Assembly (NCBI GenBank): GCA_910589055.1
Contig: CAJURN010000017.1
Location: 1-64,000 of the forward strand
Direction of reading: 5' to 3'
Length of the DNA stretch: 64,000 nt
Origin: an uncultured Muribaculaceae bacterium
GTDB lineage: Bacteria > Bacteroidota > Bacteroidia > Bacteroidales > Muribaculaceae
Positions 16,547 through 24,088 of this stretch are shown piece after piece (within the stretch, counting starts at the first letter, position 1; every line of letters begins with the position of its first letter). Position numbers and translations under genes: made by a program. The notes under the pieces are model-generated. The model saw only the letters and a list, made by a program, of their open reading frames with translations. It had not been told where the DNA came from and searched no databases.

Positions 16547-16596
16547 CCCAAAAGCCTTTTCGAAAAGCGTTTTCCCTCGCGGAAAAGGCTTTTTTA
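16547..16596 (+). terminator. terminator after the YhcG-type gene (copy 2, with a short insertion)
   Basis: Matches the terminator at 15371-15408 over CCCAAAAGCCTTTT and TTTTCCCTCGCGGAAAAGGCTTTTTT, with an extra CGAAAAGCG-type segment between the halves. Confidence 0.8.
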
Positions 16597-16631
16597 ATAT
16601 ATGTGGGAGCGGGAATGTCAGAAAATAGCAT

Positions 16632-16639
16632 TACCTTTG
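16632..16639 (+). promoter_or_regulatory. -7 promoter box for the PfkB kinase
   Basis: TACCTTTG, 19 bases before ATG 16658; it rules against the longer frame starting at 16601. Confidence 0.55.
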
Positions 16640-16657
16640 CAAGTTAAAATTAATTAC

Positions 16658-17539
16658 ATGAAAAAGTACGACATCTGCTGCATAGGCCATATAACTCTCG
16701 ATAAGATTGTAACTCCGAAACACACCGTGTACATGCCGGGAGGCACATCATTCTACTTCGCACACGGAATCAGCAGCCTCGACCCGTCTAATTTCCTTCT
16801 GGTGACCTCGCTTGCCGAAAGCGAGATGAAGGCTGTGGACGACATCCGGGCAAAGGGCGTTGACGTGAAAGTGCTCCCGAGTGCCAAGTCCGTGTATTTT
16901 GAAAATACTTATGGTGAGAATCAGAACAACCGTACCCAGCGTGTGCTTGCAAAGGCCGACCCGTTTACGGTGGAAGGTCTGAAAGATGTTGAGGCAAAGA
17001 TTTTCCACCTCGGAAGTCTGCTCGCCGATGACTTTTCTCTTGACGTTGTGAAGCATCTTGCAGGTAAAGGACTCCTGTCGGTGGATGCCCAGGGTTATCT
17101 GCGTGAGGTGCGCGGCGAGAAGGTGTATGCCGTTGACTGGAACGACAAGCTCGAGGCGCTAAAATATATAACCGTGCTCAAAGCCAATGAGCATGAGTCG
17201 GAAAAGCTCACCGGAGAGAGCGACCCGTACAAATCGGCCCGTATTCTCGCCGACTGGGGCGTGAAGGAAGTGCTTCTGACGCTCGGCAGCGAGGGTTCGC
17301 TAATTTATGCTGACGGAAAATTCCATGAAATTCCGGCTTATATTCCGGCCGAAGTCATTGATGCCACCGGTTGCGGTGACACCTACATGACAGGATTCCT
17401 CTATATGCGCAACAAGGGCGCTTCCTTTGAGGAAGCCGGACGTTTCGCCGCCGCTATGTGTACGATAAAACTCGGCGCATCCGGACCTTTCAGCGCCGGA
17501 GAGCCCGCTGTTCGCGCAATCCTGGATGGAAGCAAGTAA
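16658..17539 (+). CDS. PfkB-family carbohydrate kinase
   Basis: 293 aa from ATG 16658. The ribokinase fold is shown by the N-terminal IGHITLDKI and MPGGTSFYFA substrate segment, and by the C-terminal PfkB signature DATGCGDTYMTGFLY, in which the anion-hole GAGD reads GCGD with the catalytic Asp kept. It phosphorylates a sugar, polyol or nucleoside with ATP. The substrate is not evident; the FENTYGENQNNRTQR segment resembles kinases acting on polyols such as inositol, which would fit the inositol-phosphate cluster 12 kb away, but this is weak. Single gene with its own promoter. Confidence 0.88.
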   Translation: MKKYDICCIGHITLDKIVTPKHTVYMPGGTSFYFAHGISSLDPSNFLLVTSLAESEMKAVDDIRAKGVDVKVLPSAKSVYFENTYGENQNNRTQRVLAKADPFTVEGLKDVEAKIFHLGSLLADDFSLDVVKHLAGKGLLSVDAQGYLREVRGEKVYAVDWNDKLEALKYITVLKANEHESEKLTGESDPYKSARILADWGVKEVLLTLGSEGSLIYADGKFHEIPAYIPAEVIDATGCGDTYMTGFLYMRNKGASFEEAGRFAAAMCTIKLGASGPFSAGEPAVRAILDGSK

Positions 17540-17602
17540 AGGCGGAAAATAGAGTCAGCGGCTGTCGCATCACAATATAAATATTGCGCTTGCTCTGATA
17601 CC

Positions 17603-17706
17603 GGCGTCCTCCGGACGCCATCCCGATATATTTAAGTACCCCGTACACCGAAGGCTTGTAGCCGGAGGTGTGCGGGGTTACTAATAAATAAGCGTTCGAT
17701 GGACGC
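17603..17706 (+). repeat. solo composite REP element A-B-A
   Basis: A GGCGTCCtccGGACGCC (17603-17619), B CCCCGTACACC...GGTGTGCGGGG (17639-17677), A GCGTTCgatGGACGC (17692-17706). Same order and similar spacing as 12876-12979, but no transposase gene nearby. It fills the 237-base gap between the PfkB and MFS genes. Confidence 0.82.
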
Positions 17707-17776
17707 TCTTTGGCTAATCTTTTAAAATCATGAGCCGAGGTTCTGCTTCAGAGTTCCATGCGGCTTTTTTTTGTGG

Positions 17777-19012
17777 CTACGCCGCTTTTTCAAGCTTGCC
17801 GCGGATTACGGTCCAGGCATATATGAGCACGAAGGCATATCCTGCGCAGGGCACCATAAAGGCTGCCGACATGGAGGTGGCGTCGGCGACAATACCCATA
17901 AGCAATGTGCCCACGGCGCCGCCGAGGGGCGACATCATCAGAAAAGACGATGCTATCTTTACCGACGGTCCGGAAAGCCCGCGGATGGATATGGCGAAGA
18001 TGGTCGGGAACATGATAGCCTCAAAAGCATAGCACATGAAGATGCCGGCTTTGGAAGGCAGGCCGAGGTCGAGAGTCACCAGCAGGGAGCCGAGCACGGT
18101 CATTACGGCGCATGCGAGAAGGACTTTCTCTGCCTTGATGCGGCTCATGACCCAGCTTCCGGCCACGCGCGCGAGCATGAAAAGGCCGAGACCGCAGAAC
18201 GAAAGTACTGCCGCAGCCTCCTTGGGAGTCATCCAGCCGCCGTCGGTGGCGTAGTTGAGGAAGAAGCTGTTGATGGAAATTTCAGAAATCTCATAGCAGA
18301 ACAGTGCGCCAACGCCGAGCATGAAGCGGCGCGAGCGGAGCAGGCGGCCAATAACCGCGCGCATGCCCTGCGGCTCGTCGGTGTCGGCGGTTGTGCTGTC
18401 ATCGCCGGTGATTTCGGGCAGGTTGACGCGGCAGAATATCAATGCGACAAGAAGCACGGCGATGCCCATGATTGAGTAGGGGAGGGCGACATTGATGGTG
18501 CCGTCGCCTGTGAAAAGAATCTGCCCCATGACAACCGGGGCAATGATACATCCCAGGCCGTTGAATGATTGTGCAAGGTTAAGGCGGCTCGCGGCTGTGG
18601 AGCGCGCGCCGAGTTCGGTGATGTAGGGGTTGGCCGCTGTTTCAAGCACTACAAGTCCGCAGCCGATTATAAACAGCGACACGAGGAAGAAGTTGAACGA
18701 CAGCAGGCTCTCGCTGGGAATGAACAGCAGCGATCCGGCGGCGAACAACAGAAGACCCATGACTACGCCGCGGCGGTAGCCGAAGCGGTTGATGAACAGA
18801 CCGGCGGGCAGAGCCATAAGGAAGTAGCCCACATATGTGGTGGCCTGAATCATGGCCGAACGGGTGATGGTGATGTCCAGTACTTCCTGAAAGTGTTTGT
18901 TGAGCACGTCGAGAATCGCGCGTGCGAATCCCCACATGAAAAACAGCGAGGTCACGAGCACGAAAGGCACGACGTATTTCTTAGCCACAAGGCGGCTTGT
19001 TTCTTTTTCCAT
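17777..19012 (-). CDS. MFS sugar transporter, FucP-like (FHS family)
   Basis: 411 aa with twelve membrane helices. The first helix region FFMWGFARAILDVLNKHFQE and the ETAANPYITELG segment in helix 5 match the fucose:proton symporter family, which takes up L-fucose, glucose/galactose or N-acetylglucosamine type sugars. A hydrophilic loop with Asp and Thr (residues about 205-225) separates the halves. It follows the lipoprotein gene by 33 bases in the relA operon; no sugar-catabolic gene is adjacent, so the substrate stays open. Confidence 0.9.
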   Translation of the reverse strand: MEKETSRLVAKKYVVPFVLVTSLFFMWGFARAILDVLNKHFQEVLDITITRSAMIQATTYVGYFLMALPAGLFINRFGYRRGVVMGLLLFAAGSLLFIPSESLLSFNFFLVSLFIIGCGLVVLETAANPYITELGARSTAASRLNLAQSFNGLGCIIAPVVMGQILFTGDGTINVALPYSIMGIAVLLVALIFCRVNLPEITGDDSTTADTDEPQGMRAVIGRLLRSRRFMLGVGALFCYEISEISINSFFLNYATDGGWMTPKEAAAVLSFCGLGLFMLARVAGSWVMSRIKAEKVLLACAVMTVLGSLLVTLDLGLPSKAGIFMCYAFEAIMFPTIFAISIRGLSGPSVKIASSFLMMSPLGGAVGTLLMGIVADATSMSAAFMVPCAGYAFVLIYAWTVIRGKLEKAA

Positions 19013-19045
19013 ATTTCAGAATTCAGTGATGATTGGTTTCGCGGG

Positions 19046-19900
19046 TTATTTTTCTTCCTCGGCTTCGGCAGGCATGTTGGCGAGCTGGTCGCGGGCAATC
19101 TGAAGGCGGCGCTCGAATTTCTCACGTTTCACCGATGCCATTTTCAGGTTCTGCATAGCCAGGGCATAGCTTGCCGTGGCAACAATGCTGCGGCGGAGCT
19201 CGGGCGAAAGTTTCATGTCGATGGTGCCCTTGCGGCCTTTGAGGGCATATTTCGATGTGCCCGGATGGTCTTTCAGCCACAGGGCCACGGGAGTGACTTC
19301 CTCCGGCTTGAAGCTCAGAAGTTCCGAGCCTTCCACCGATACAAGGCGCGAGGCCGGGGCAGGTGAGGATACAACGTTTTCAGCTCCGTCGCTGAACACG
19401 AGTGATTCAAGGCCGATGTTGCGGCCCTGGATGTTAGCCACGATGTAGAAAAGTCCGTCTTCGGTAATACGGGGCTGGATGCCGGTTGAGTTGAGCACCT
19501 TGTCGGAGGCCCCTTTTTCGACATAGTAGCCTTCGAGTCCTACCGGACTTTCGACGAAGCGGAAACCGCCCTGTAAGCTGTCAACCGCCATTTTTGCGGA
19601 GCAAAGGCGTGCGTCGCCCTCGCTTATGCTGTCGAGAGCCTGACCTTCGATGGCGCGTACACGCAGGCGCAGTGCCTGACGCCGCAGTGCTGTCAGGTCG
19701 GCGTAGCGGGTGTCGAGTGTGTCAAGGAGTTCAAGCGCGCCTGTGTAGTTACGGGTGTCGATGAGTCCTTCGATATTGCCATATAGCTGATGTGCGGCCT
19801 CTTCGCGGGAGTTTCCGCCGCAGGAACTTGTAGTGGCTATTATTACCGCGAGAGCCACGGCACAGATGCCGGTGATGAATTTATTTGTTGCGTTGTACAT
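19046..19900 (-). CDS. lipoprotein of unknown function
   Basis: 284 aa. Signal peptide with lipobox TSSCGG (Cys at about residue 27). Residues 30-110 are helical with paired Leu/Ala heptads (ALELLDTLDTRYADLTALRRQAL region), which looks like a TPR-like or coiled segment. A beta-rich middle follows, and the C-terminal 45 residues are a charged helix ending in AEAEEEK. Starts 20 bases inside the relA 3' end. I recognise no family. Confidence 0.78.
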   Translation of the reverse strand: MYNATNKFITGICAVALAVIIATTSSCGGNSREEAAHQLYGNIEGLIDTRNYTGALELLDTLDTRYADLTALRRQALRLRVRAIEGQALDSISEGDARLCSAKMAVDSLQGGFRFVESPVGLEGYYVEKGASDKVLNSTGIQPRITEDGLFYIVANIQGRNIGLESLVFSDGAENVVSSPAPASRLVSVEGSELLSFKPEEVTPVALWLKDHPGTSKYALKGRKGTIDMKLSPELRRSIVATASYALAMQNLKMASVKREKFERRLQIARDQLANMPAEAEEEK

Positions 19901-22115
19901 CTTTTACGCCTTTTACGGTTTTGATTTTCTTTATAAGCTGGTTGAGTGCCGAGGTGTCGTTGACGCCCACCACGAGCACGCCTTGGAAAAGCCCGTCGTT
20001 CGAGTCGATTGAAATACTCCTGAGCGATACGTTCTTTTCCTTGTTGATTATGGAAGTTATGTTGGTGACAATGCCGATGTCGTCCTTGCCGACCACGCGC
20101 AGCGTTGCGGCGAACTGAGCGCCCAGCTTTCCGCTCCAACGCGTGCGGATAAGGCGATAGGGATACTTCTCGCGTATGTTGGCCGCATTGGGACAGTCGG
20201 TGCGGTGGATTTTAATGACGCCCTCAGCCGACACGAAGCCGAATACGTCGTCGCCGTAGATGGGGTTGCAGCATTTGGCAAGGCGGTAGTTTATGCCCTT
20301 GATGTCGTTGCCTATCACGAGTACATCGCTGCCGGAGTGGTCGCCGCTCTCGTCGGAGCTGTCGCCCTGGGGCGACTGGAACATGAATTCGCTGGCCGAC
20401 ACTCTTTCGGCGGCTTCCTCAGCCGGATTTTTCTTTTCGATGAAGCTGAGATATGTGTCGATGATGTCGTTGATTTCAAGGTCGCCGTTGCCCAGGGCGC
20501 TGTAAAATTCGGTGATGGTCTTGAATCCCATCTTTGCCACGGTGCGGCTCACAATGCCTTCGTCCACTTCAATCTTGCGGTTCTTGAAGCGGCGTTGCAT
20601 CAGCTCCTTGCCGAGGTCGGCCGAGCGGCTCTCGTTTTCCTTGAGCATGGCGCGAATCTTGTTGCGCGCCTTTGATGTCACCACAATCGACAGCCAGTCG
20701 CGGCTCGGCTCCTGCGAGGGGGATGTGAACACCTCCACGGTGTCGCCGCTGCACAGGCGGTAGTTGAGCTTGCGGTTCTTGCCGTTGACGCGTCCGCCGG
20801 TACATTGGGAGCCTACACGCGTGTGGATGTTGAAGGCGAAATCAAGAAGGCTCGCGCCCTGCGGGAGTTTGTAGAGGTCGCCTTTGGGGGTGAACACGAA
20901 AACCTCGCGCGAGTACACATCCATCTTGAAGTTCTTGATAAGCTCCATCGGGCCGGTCTCGGCTGCCTCGAGGATGTCGCGCACGTTGTTCATCCATGCG
21001 TCAAGGCTGCTCTCGCTCTTGATGCCTTTGTATTTCCAGTGTGCCGCAAGACCTTTCTCGGCAATCACGTCCATGCGTCGCGAACGTATCTGTACCTCGA
21101 CCCAACGCTCCTGCGGGCCGTTGACGGTGATGTGTAGCGATTCGTATCCGTTGGTCTTGGGTATCGAGAGCCAGTCTTTCAGTCGCTTGGGATTGGGCTG
21201 GTACATGTCGGTGACGATGGAGTAGGCGAGCCAGCACTCGCTCTTCTCGCGTTCGGGAGCCACGTCGAGCACGATGCGGATTGCAAACAGGTCGTAGATG
21301 TCTTCCACGCTGTTGTGCTGTTTCTTCATCTTGTTCCAGATGGAGTAGATGGACTTCGTGCGGCCCTTGATTTCAAACTTCAGTCCTTCAGCCTCGAGTT
21401 TTTCCTTCACCGGGGCGATGAACTCGGCTATGTACGCGTCGCGCTTGACTTTTGTCTCATTGAGCTCGCGGGCGATGCGGGTGTACATCTCGCGGTTGCT
21501 GTATTTCAGCGACATATCCTCGAGCTCCGACTTGATGGCATACAGGCCGAGTCGGTGGGCCAGAGGGGCGTAGAGATAGTTGGCCTCGTAGGCGAGGTCA
21601 TGCACGAGCTTTTCGTTGGGATGATGGTTGACGGCTCGCATGAGTGCCAGTCGGTCAACAATCATTATTATGATAACGCGGATGTCTTCGGCGAATGTGA
21701 GCAGCAGCTTTCGGAAGTTGTCGCTCTCAACCGATGCGCTGCGGCTGTAAAGTGTGGCGACCTTTGTAAGGCCGGTGACGAGTTTGAGCACGTCGTCGCC
21801 CCACTGTTCTTTCAGCATGGCGGGTGTGTACTCCGATTTCTCGCCGCAAAGAGGTGCCAGAAGCACGGCCACAATCATGTTGCGGTCGGGGCCGAGTGTA
21901 TCGCACAGTGCCGCGGCGGTGCGCAGGCGCATCAGCACGGTATTGAATCCGAAGCGGTCGCGGCCGATAGCACCACGTTCGGCTGCCTCGGACATGAGGC
22001 TGCGGATGCGGCGGAAATCGTCGGGCTCGGCCATGTCGCGCGCATGCCGCATGATTCCGCGGCACAGCGTGCGCAGGTCGTGCGCCTCGTCTTCGGTAAA
22101 ATATCTGTCGGTCAT
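19881..22115 (-). CDS. relA: RelA/SpoT-family (p)ppGpp synthetase with degenerate hydrolase domain
   Basis: 744 aa, full length. The N-terminal HD-hydrolase region lacks its metal-binding HD dyad: where active enzymes read LLHD, this has LLAPLC at about residues 85-90. The synthetase domain is intact (GRTKSIYSIWNKMKKQ, then NGYESLHITV, VEVQIRSRRM, AAHWKYKG). TGS domain at about 400-460 (VFVFTPKGDLYKLPQGASLLDFA), zinc-finger-like LAKCCNPIYGDD at about 610 and a C-terminal ACT domain (RVVGKDDIGIVTNI). It should therefore make, not degrade, the alarmone. A TATATTTG box lies at 22157-22150 on the minus strand. Confidence 0.95.
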   Translation of the reverse strand: MTDRYFTEDEAHDLRTLCRGIMRHARDMAEPDDFRRIRSLMSEAAERGAIGRDRFGFNTVLMRLRTAAALCDTLGPDRNMIVAVLLAPLCGEKSEYTPAMLKEQWGDDVLKLVTGLTKVATLYSRSASVESDNFRKLLLTFAEDIRVIIIMIVDRLALMRAVNHHPNEKLVHDLAYEANYLYAPLAHRLGLYAIKSELEDMSLKYSNREMYTRIARELNETKVKRDAYIAEFIAPVKEKLEAEGLKFEIKGRTKSIYSIWNKMKKQHNSVEDIYDLFAIRIVLDVAPEREKSECWLAYSIVTDMYQPNPKRLKDWLSIPKTNGYESLHITVNGPQERWVEVQIRSRRMDVIAEKGLAAHWKYKGIKSESSLDAWMNNVRDILEAAETGPMELIKNFKMDVYSREVFVFTPKGDLYKLPQGASLLDFAFNIHTRVGSQCTGGRVNGKNRKLNYRLCSGDTVEVFTSPSQEPSRDWLSIVVTSKARNKIRAMLKENESRSADLGKELMQRRFKNRKIEVDEGIVSRTVAKMGFKTITEFYSALGNGDLEINDIIDTYLSFIEKKNPAEEAAERVSASEFMFQSPQGDSSDESGDHSGSDVLVIGNDIKGINYRLAKCCNPIYGDDVFGFVSAEGVIKIHRTDCPNAANIREKYPYRLIRTRWSGKLGAQFAATLRVVGKDDIGIVTNITSIINKEKNVSLRSISIDSNDGLFQGVLVVGVNDTSALNQLIKKIKTVKGVKDVQRNK

Positions 22116-22149
22116 AGCGTTTATATAATTACAAACCTACATAATCCTG

Positions 22150-22157
22150 CAAATATA
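22150..22157 (-). promoter_or_regulatory. -7 promoter box for the relA operon
   Basis: TATATTTG on the minus strand, 34 bases before the ATG at 22115. Confidence 0.55.
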
Positions 22158-22170
22158 CGAATAAAGATGA

Positions 22171-22207
22171 AAGGATTAAAGATTAAGGATTAAAGATTAA
22201 GGATTAT
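22171..22207. repeat. short tandem repeat of AAGGATTAAAGATT
   Basis: Two and a half copies of a 14-base unit between relA and hipT. A similar single stretch (GATTAAGGATTAAAGATTAGG) follows the apbE gene near 36757. Confidence 0.7.
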
Positions 22208-22242
22208 TAAAAGGAGTGGAATGGTTCTCTTTGCCGAATGAC

Positions 22243-23250
22243 TTATTCCGGGCGTATCATCGACTGGCGGTAATGGTAGCCTGTCCTGTATAAATGTTTC
22301 AAATCGTCGGAAAGAAAAGAACGCTCAATCATGGCATCAGCTTTTTTGTTTGCTGCGCTGAAACGTTTTATCTCCTGCATAACGAGTTTTTCAGGCAATC
22401 CTATTCTTCTTCCGAATTCTATGAAATCAGCTGCCGATACCTGCCGGGTGTCGGAAAGGTTCATGCCTTCCTTGAAGAGTCCTTTATCTAAAGCGAAAAT
22501 TCGAGGTTCATATAATTGCAGAGAGGTGTTCACCAGGTCGTAGGCCGGTGATAGATGGTATTCCTTCCCGTCGCCGACAAGACTGAAATTTTTAAGATGT
22601 GCATCGTCATTCAATGTCACGAAATTGAAAAGTACAACCTTGAAGAATCGTAGGATATCGACCGGTGCTGACTTGACGTATTTTCGGATAATCTCGGCAC
22701 ATTCCTCATAGCTCCCGTTATTGTACTTGAAGTCGGAGCCGCCGTTGGCTCTTGTCAATCCCATCAGAGAGGCGAAATCTTCCTGAGCATGCTTTCCTCC
22801 CGGATGTACGTCAAACCGTCGTGTGATATATGCCATCTGGCCGTCATGGAAGAAGCAAAGTCCGTTAGCCGCCGTTTCTATTCCATAAATCTGAGAAGCC
22901 ATCTGCATTGTCAGATTTTCGTTTGCCGCACAGTAATCATGATTGATTATCTGATAGCCGGTGGGGCGTGGCTTCAGTATGTATGTGCTTTGCTCATCTT
23001 CTTTCGAATATCGGAGCTCTCCGTCCTCTCCTAATACAAGACCGAATTTAGGCTGGGCACCCGAAAGCGACAACCGTCCTACGTTCCTTATCGCATCTCG
23101 CCCATCGGTGTTTGTTGATGCCGGCGAATCAAAATTCAATATATGGCCGACATGTCTGCCATCGAACAGTCTTTTCAATGCAGCAGGGGAGTAGGTGAAG
23201 TGTCCTTCGAGTAAAAGTGAGGGACACACGTTTATATCCTGTGGAATCAT
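22243..23250 (-). CDS. hipT: HipT-like serine/threonine kinase toxin (HipA C-terminal core)
   Basis: 335 aa, shorter than full HipA because the N-terminal subdomain is encoded separately by the gene before it. The Gly-rich ATP loop contains RLSLSGAQPKFG, with an S-x-S pair at about residues 61 and 63, as in HipT where such serines are autophosphorylated. The catalytic loop is FVTLNDDAHLKNFSL and the metal Asp is in LSPAYDLVN. HipA-type kinases phosphorylate aminoacyl-tRNA synthetases and stop growth; the target here is unknown. The gene starts 18 bases after the hipS stop, in a three-gene operon with upstream operators. Confidence 0.88.
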   Translation of the reverse strand: MIPQDINVCPSLLLEGHFTYSPAALKRLFDGRHVGHILNFDSPASTNTDGRDAIRNVGRLSLSGAQPKFGLVLGEDGELRYSKEDEQSTYILKPRPTGYQIINHDYCAANENLTMQMASQIYGIETAANGLCFFHDGQMAYITRRFDVHPGGKHAQEDFASLMGLTRANGGSDFKYNNGSYEECAEIIRKYVKSAPVDILRFFKVVLFNFVTLNDDAHLKNFSLVGDGKEYHLSPAYDLVNTSLQLYEPRIFALDKGLFKEGMNLSDTRQVSAADFIEFGRRIGLPEKLVMQEIKRFSAANKKADAMIERSFLSDDLKHLYRTGYHYRQSMIRPE

Positions 23251-23268
23251 GCGGTTAGGTCGGATGTA

Positions 23269-23604
23269 TTAATTGGTTGTCGTATTGATTGGTTTTACCG
23301 TTACAGCTCCGACGGTGTCATGTTGAGCCGTCGCAAGAAGGATGCCGAAGTCATCGTTCTTGTCTATATGGTGCAGCGTGGATTGAATGGCTCGGTTCTC
23401 ACCCTCGGAAAGAAGATTGAAAAAATAAGGAAACAATGTTTTTGACCTGTATTCTTCCTCCCTGAGTGGCATTGAAAGGCTTACTTCGGGATACTTTTTA
23501 TCAAGGTACATCCTGTCGTACTTGAATATGTATTCACGCGGATTGTCATTCTCCGTCAATATGCCGGCCTCGATGCCGTTGACTAAAACTATACATTTCC
23601 TCAT
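23269..23604 (-). CDS. hipS: HipS-like protein (separate HipA N-terminal subdomain)
   Basis: 111 aa. VLVNGIEAGILTENDN, then VSLSMPLREEEYRSKTLFPYFFNLLSEGENR, match the N-subdomain-1 of HipA. In the E. coli HipBST system this piece is the antitoxin that binds the kinase (established); the same role is inferred here. The ATG at 23604 overlaps the hipB stop (TGATG). It is not a frameshifted HipA: both frames have proper starts and stops, and the junction matches known tripartite systems. Confidence 0.87.
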   Translation of the reverse strand: MRKCIVLVNGIEAGILTENDNPREYIFKYDRMYLDKKYPEVSLSMPLREEEYRSKTLFPYFFNLLSEGENRAIQSTLHHIDKNDDFGILLATAQHDTVGAVTVKPINTTTN

Positions 23605-23807
23605 CAGTCTTTCAATGTTACATCTATTTTCATACCAAGAGTGTCAAGAATAGCCATGATTGTCTGAATCTTGGCATTTCCGGCTCCTCGTTCTATCGCT
23701 ACCAACGTATTCAACCCCACGCCTGCCAATGAGGCAAGTATGGGCTGTGTTATGTTCAATGATTTTCGCCGCTCTTTGATTATTTCGCCTATTTTGTTAT
23801 AATCCAT
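23604..23807 (-). CDS. hipB: HipB-like HTH (Xre) repressor
   Basis: 67 aa, one helix-turn-helix domain (IGEIIKERRKSLNITQPILA, then VGLNTLVAIERGAGN), close to the minimal size for HipB. It should bind the three palindromes at 23817-23961 and repress the operon, and in HipBST systems it assists HipS. It has no room for an N-terminal extension; the ATG at 23807 lies 10 bases from the first operator. Confidence 0.88.
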   Translation of the reverse strand: MDYNKIGEIIKERRKSLNITQPILASLAGVGLNTLVAIERGAGNAKIQTIMAILDTLGMKIDVTLKD

Positions 23808-23816
23808 AGTGTGTGA

Positions 23817-23838
23817 AAATCACAGCCTATTGTGATTT
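23817..23838. promoter_or_regulatory. operator palindrome O1 of the hipBST module
   Basis: AAATCACA GCCTAT TGTGATTT, a perfect 8-base inverted repeat with 6-base spacer, just before hipB and downstream of the TATCTTTA -7-like box (23849-23842, minus strand). Confidence 0.8.
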
Positions 23839-23877
23839 CGCGGTAAAGATAGGGATTTTTCTCTAAATAACAATATA

Positions 23878-23899
23878 AAATCACAGTGTAGTGTGATTT
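23878..23899. promoter_or_regulatory. operator palindrome O2 of the hipBST module
   Basis: AAATCACA GTGTAG TGTGATTT. Same half-sites and spacer length as O1, 61 bases further upstream; the probable promoter lies between O1 and O2. Confidence 0.8.
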
Positions 23900-23939
23900 T
23901 TGGCGAGTTGAATGAATAGTTAGTATATTCCCTTGTCGA

Positions 23940-23961
23940 AAATCACAATGTATTGTGATTT
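23940..23961. promoter_or_regulatory. operator palindrome O3 of the hipBST module
   Basis: AAATCACA ATGTAT TGTGATTT, 62 bases beyond O2, so the three sites are spaced by about six helical turns. Confidence 0.8.
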
Positions 23962-23974
23962 TGGGATTGCATAT

Positions 23975-24017
23975 AGCCCCGACCAAATGCTGCATTAGCT
24001 GCGAGCTGGTCGGGGCT
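23975..24017 (-). terminator. hairpin after the secreted protein gene
   Basis: AGCCCCGACCA (23975-23985) pairs with TGGTCGGGGCT (24007-24017). There is no strong T-run, so it may be a weak or factor-aided terminator for the gene ending at 24089. Confidence 0.5.
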
Positions 24018-24088
24018 GTGATTATTGTCGCCGCCATGCGGCTTCTTTTGTATTAAGGCTATGCCACTTCTGTTTTCTCTATTATTGA

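Noticed and set aside
22243..23604. Frameshifted hipA pseudogene
   Set aside because: Both parts have clean starts and stops with overlap and short gap as in known HipBST systems, and key residues are intact.
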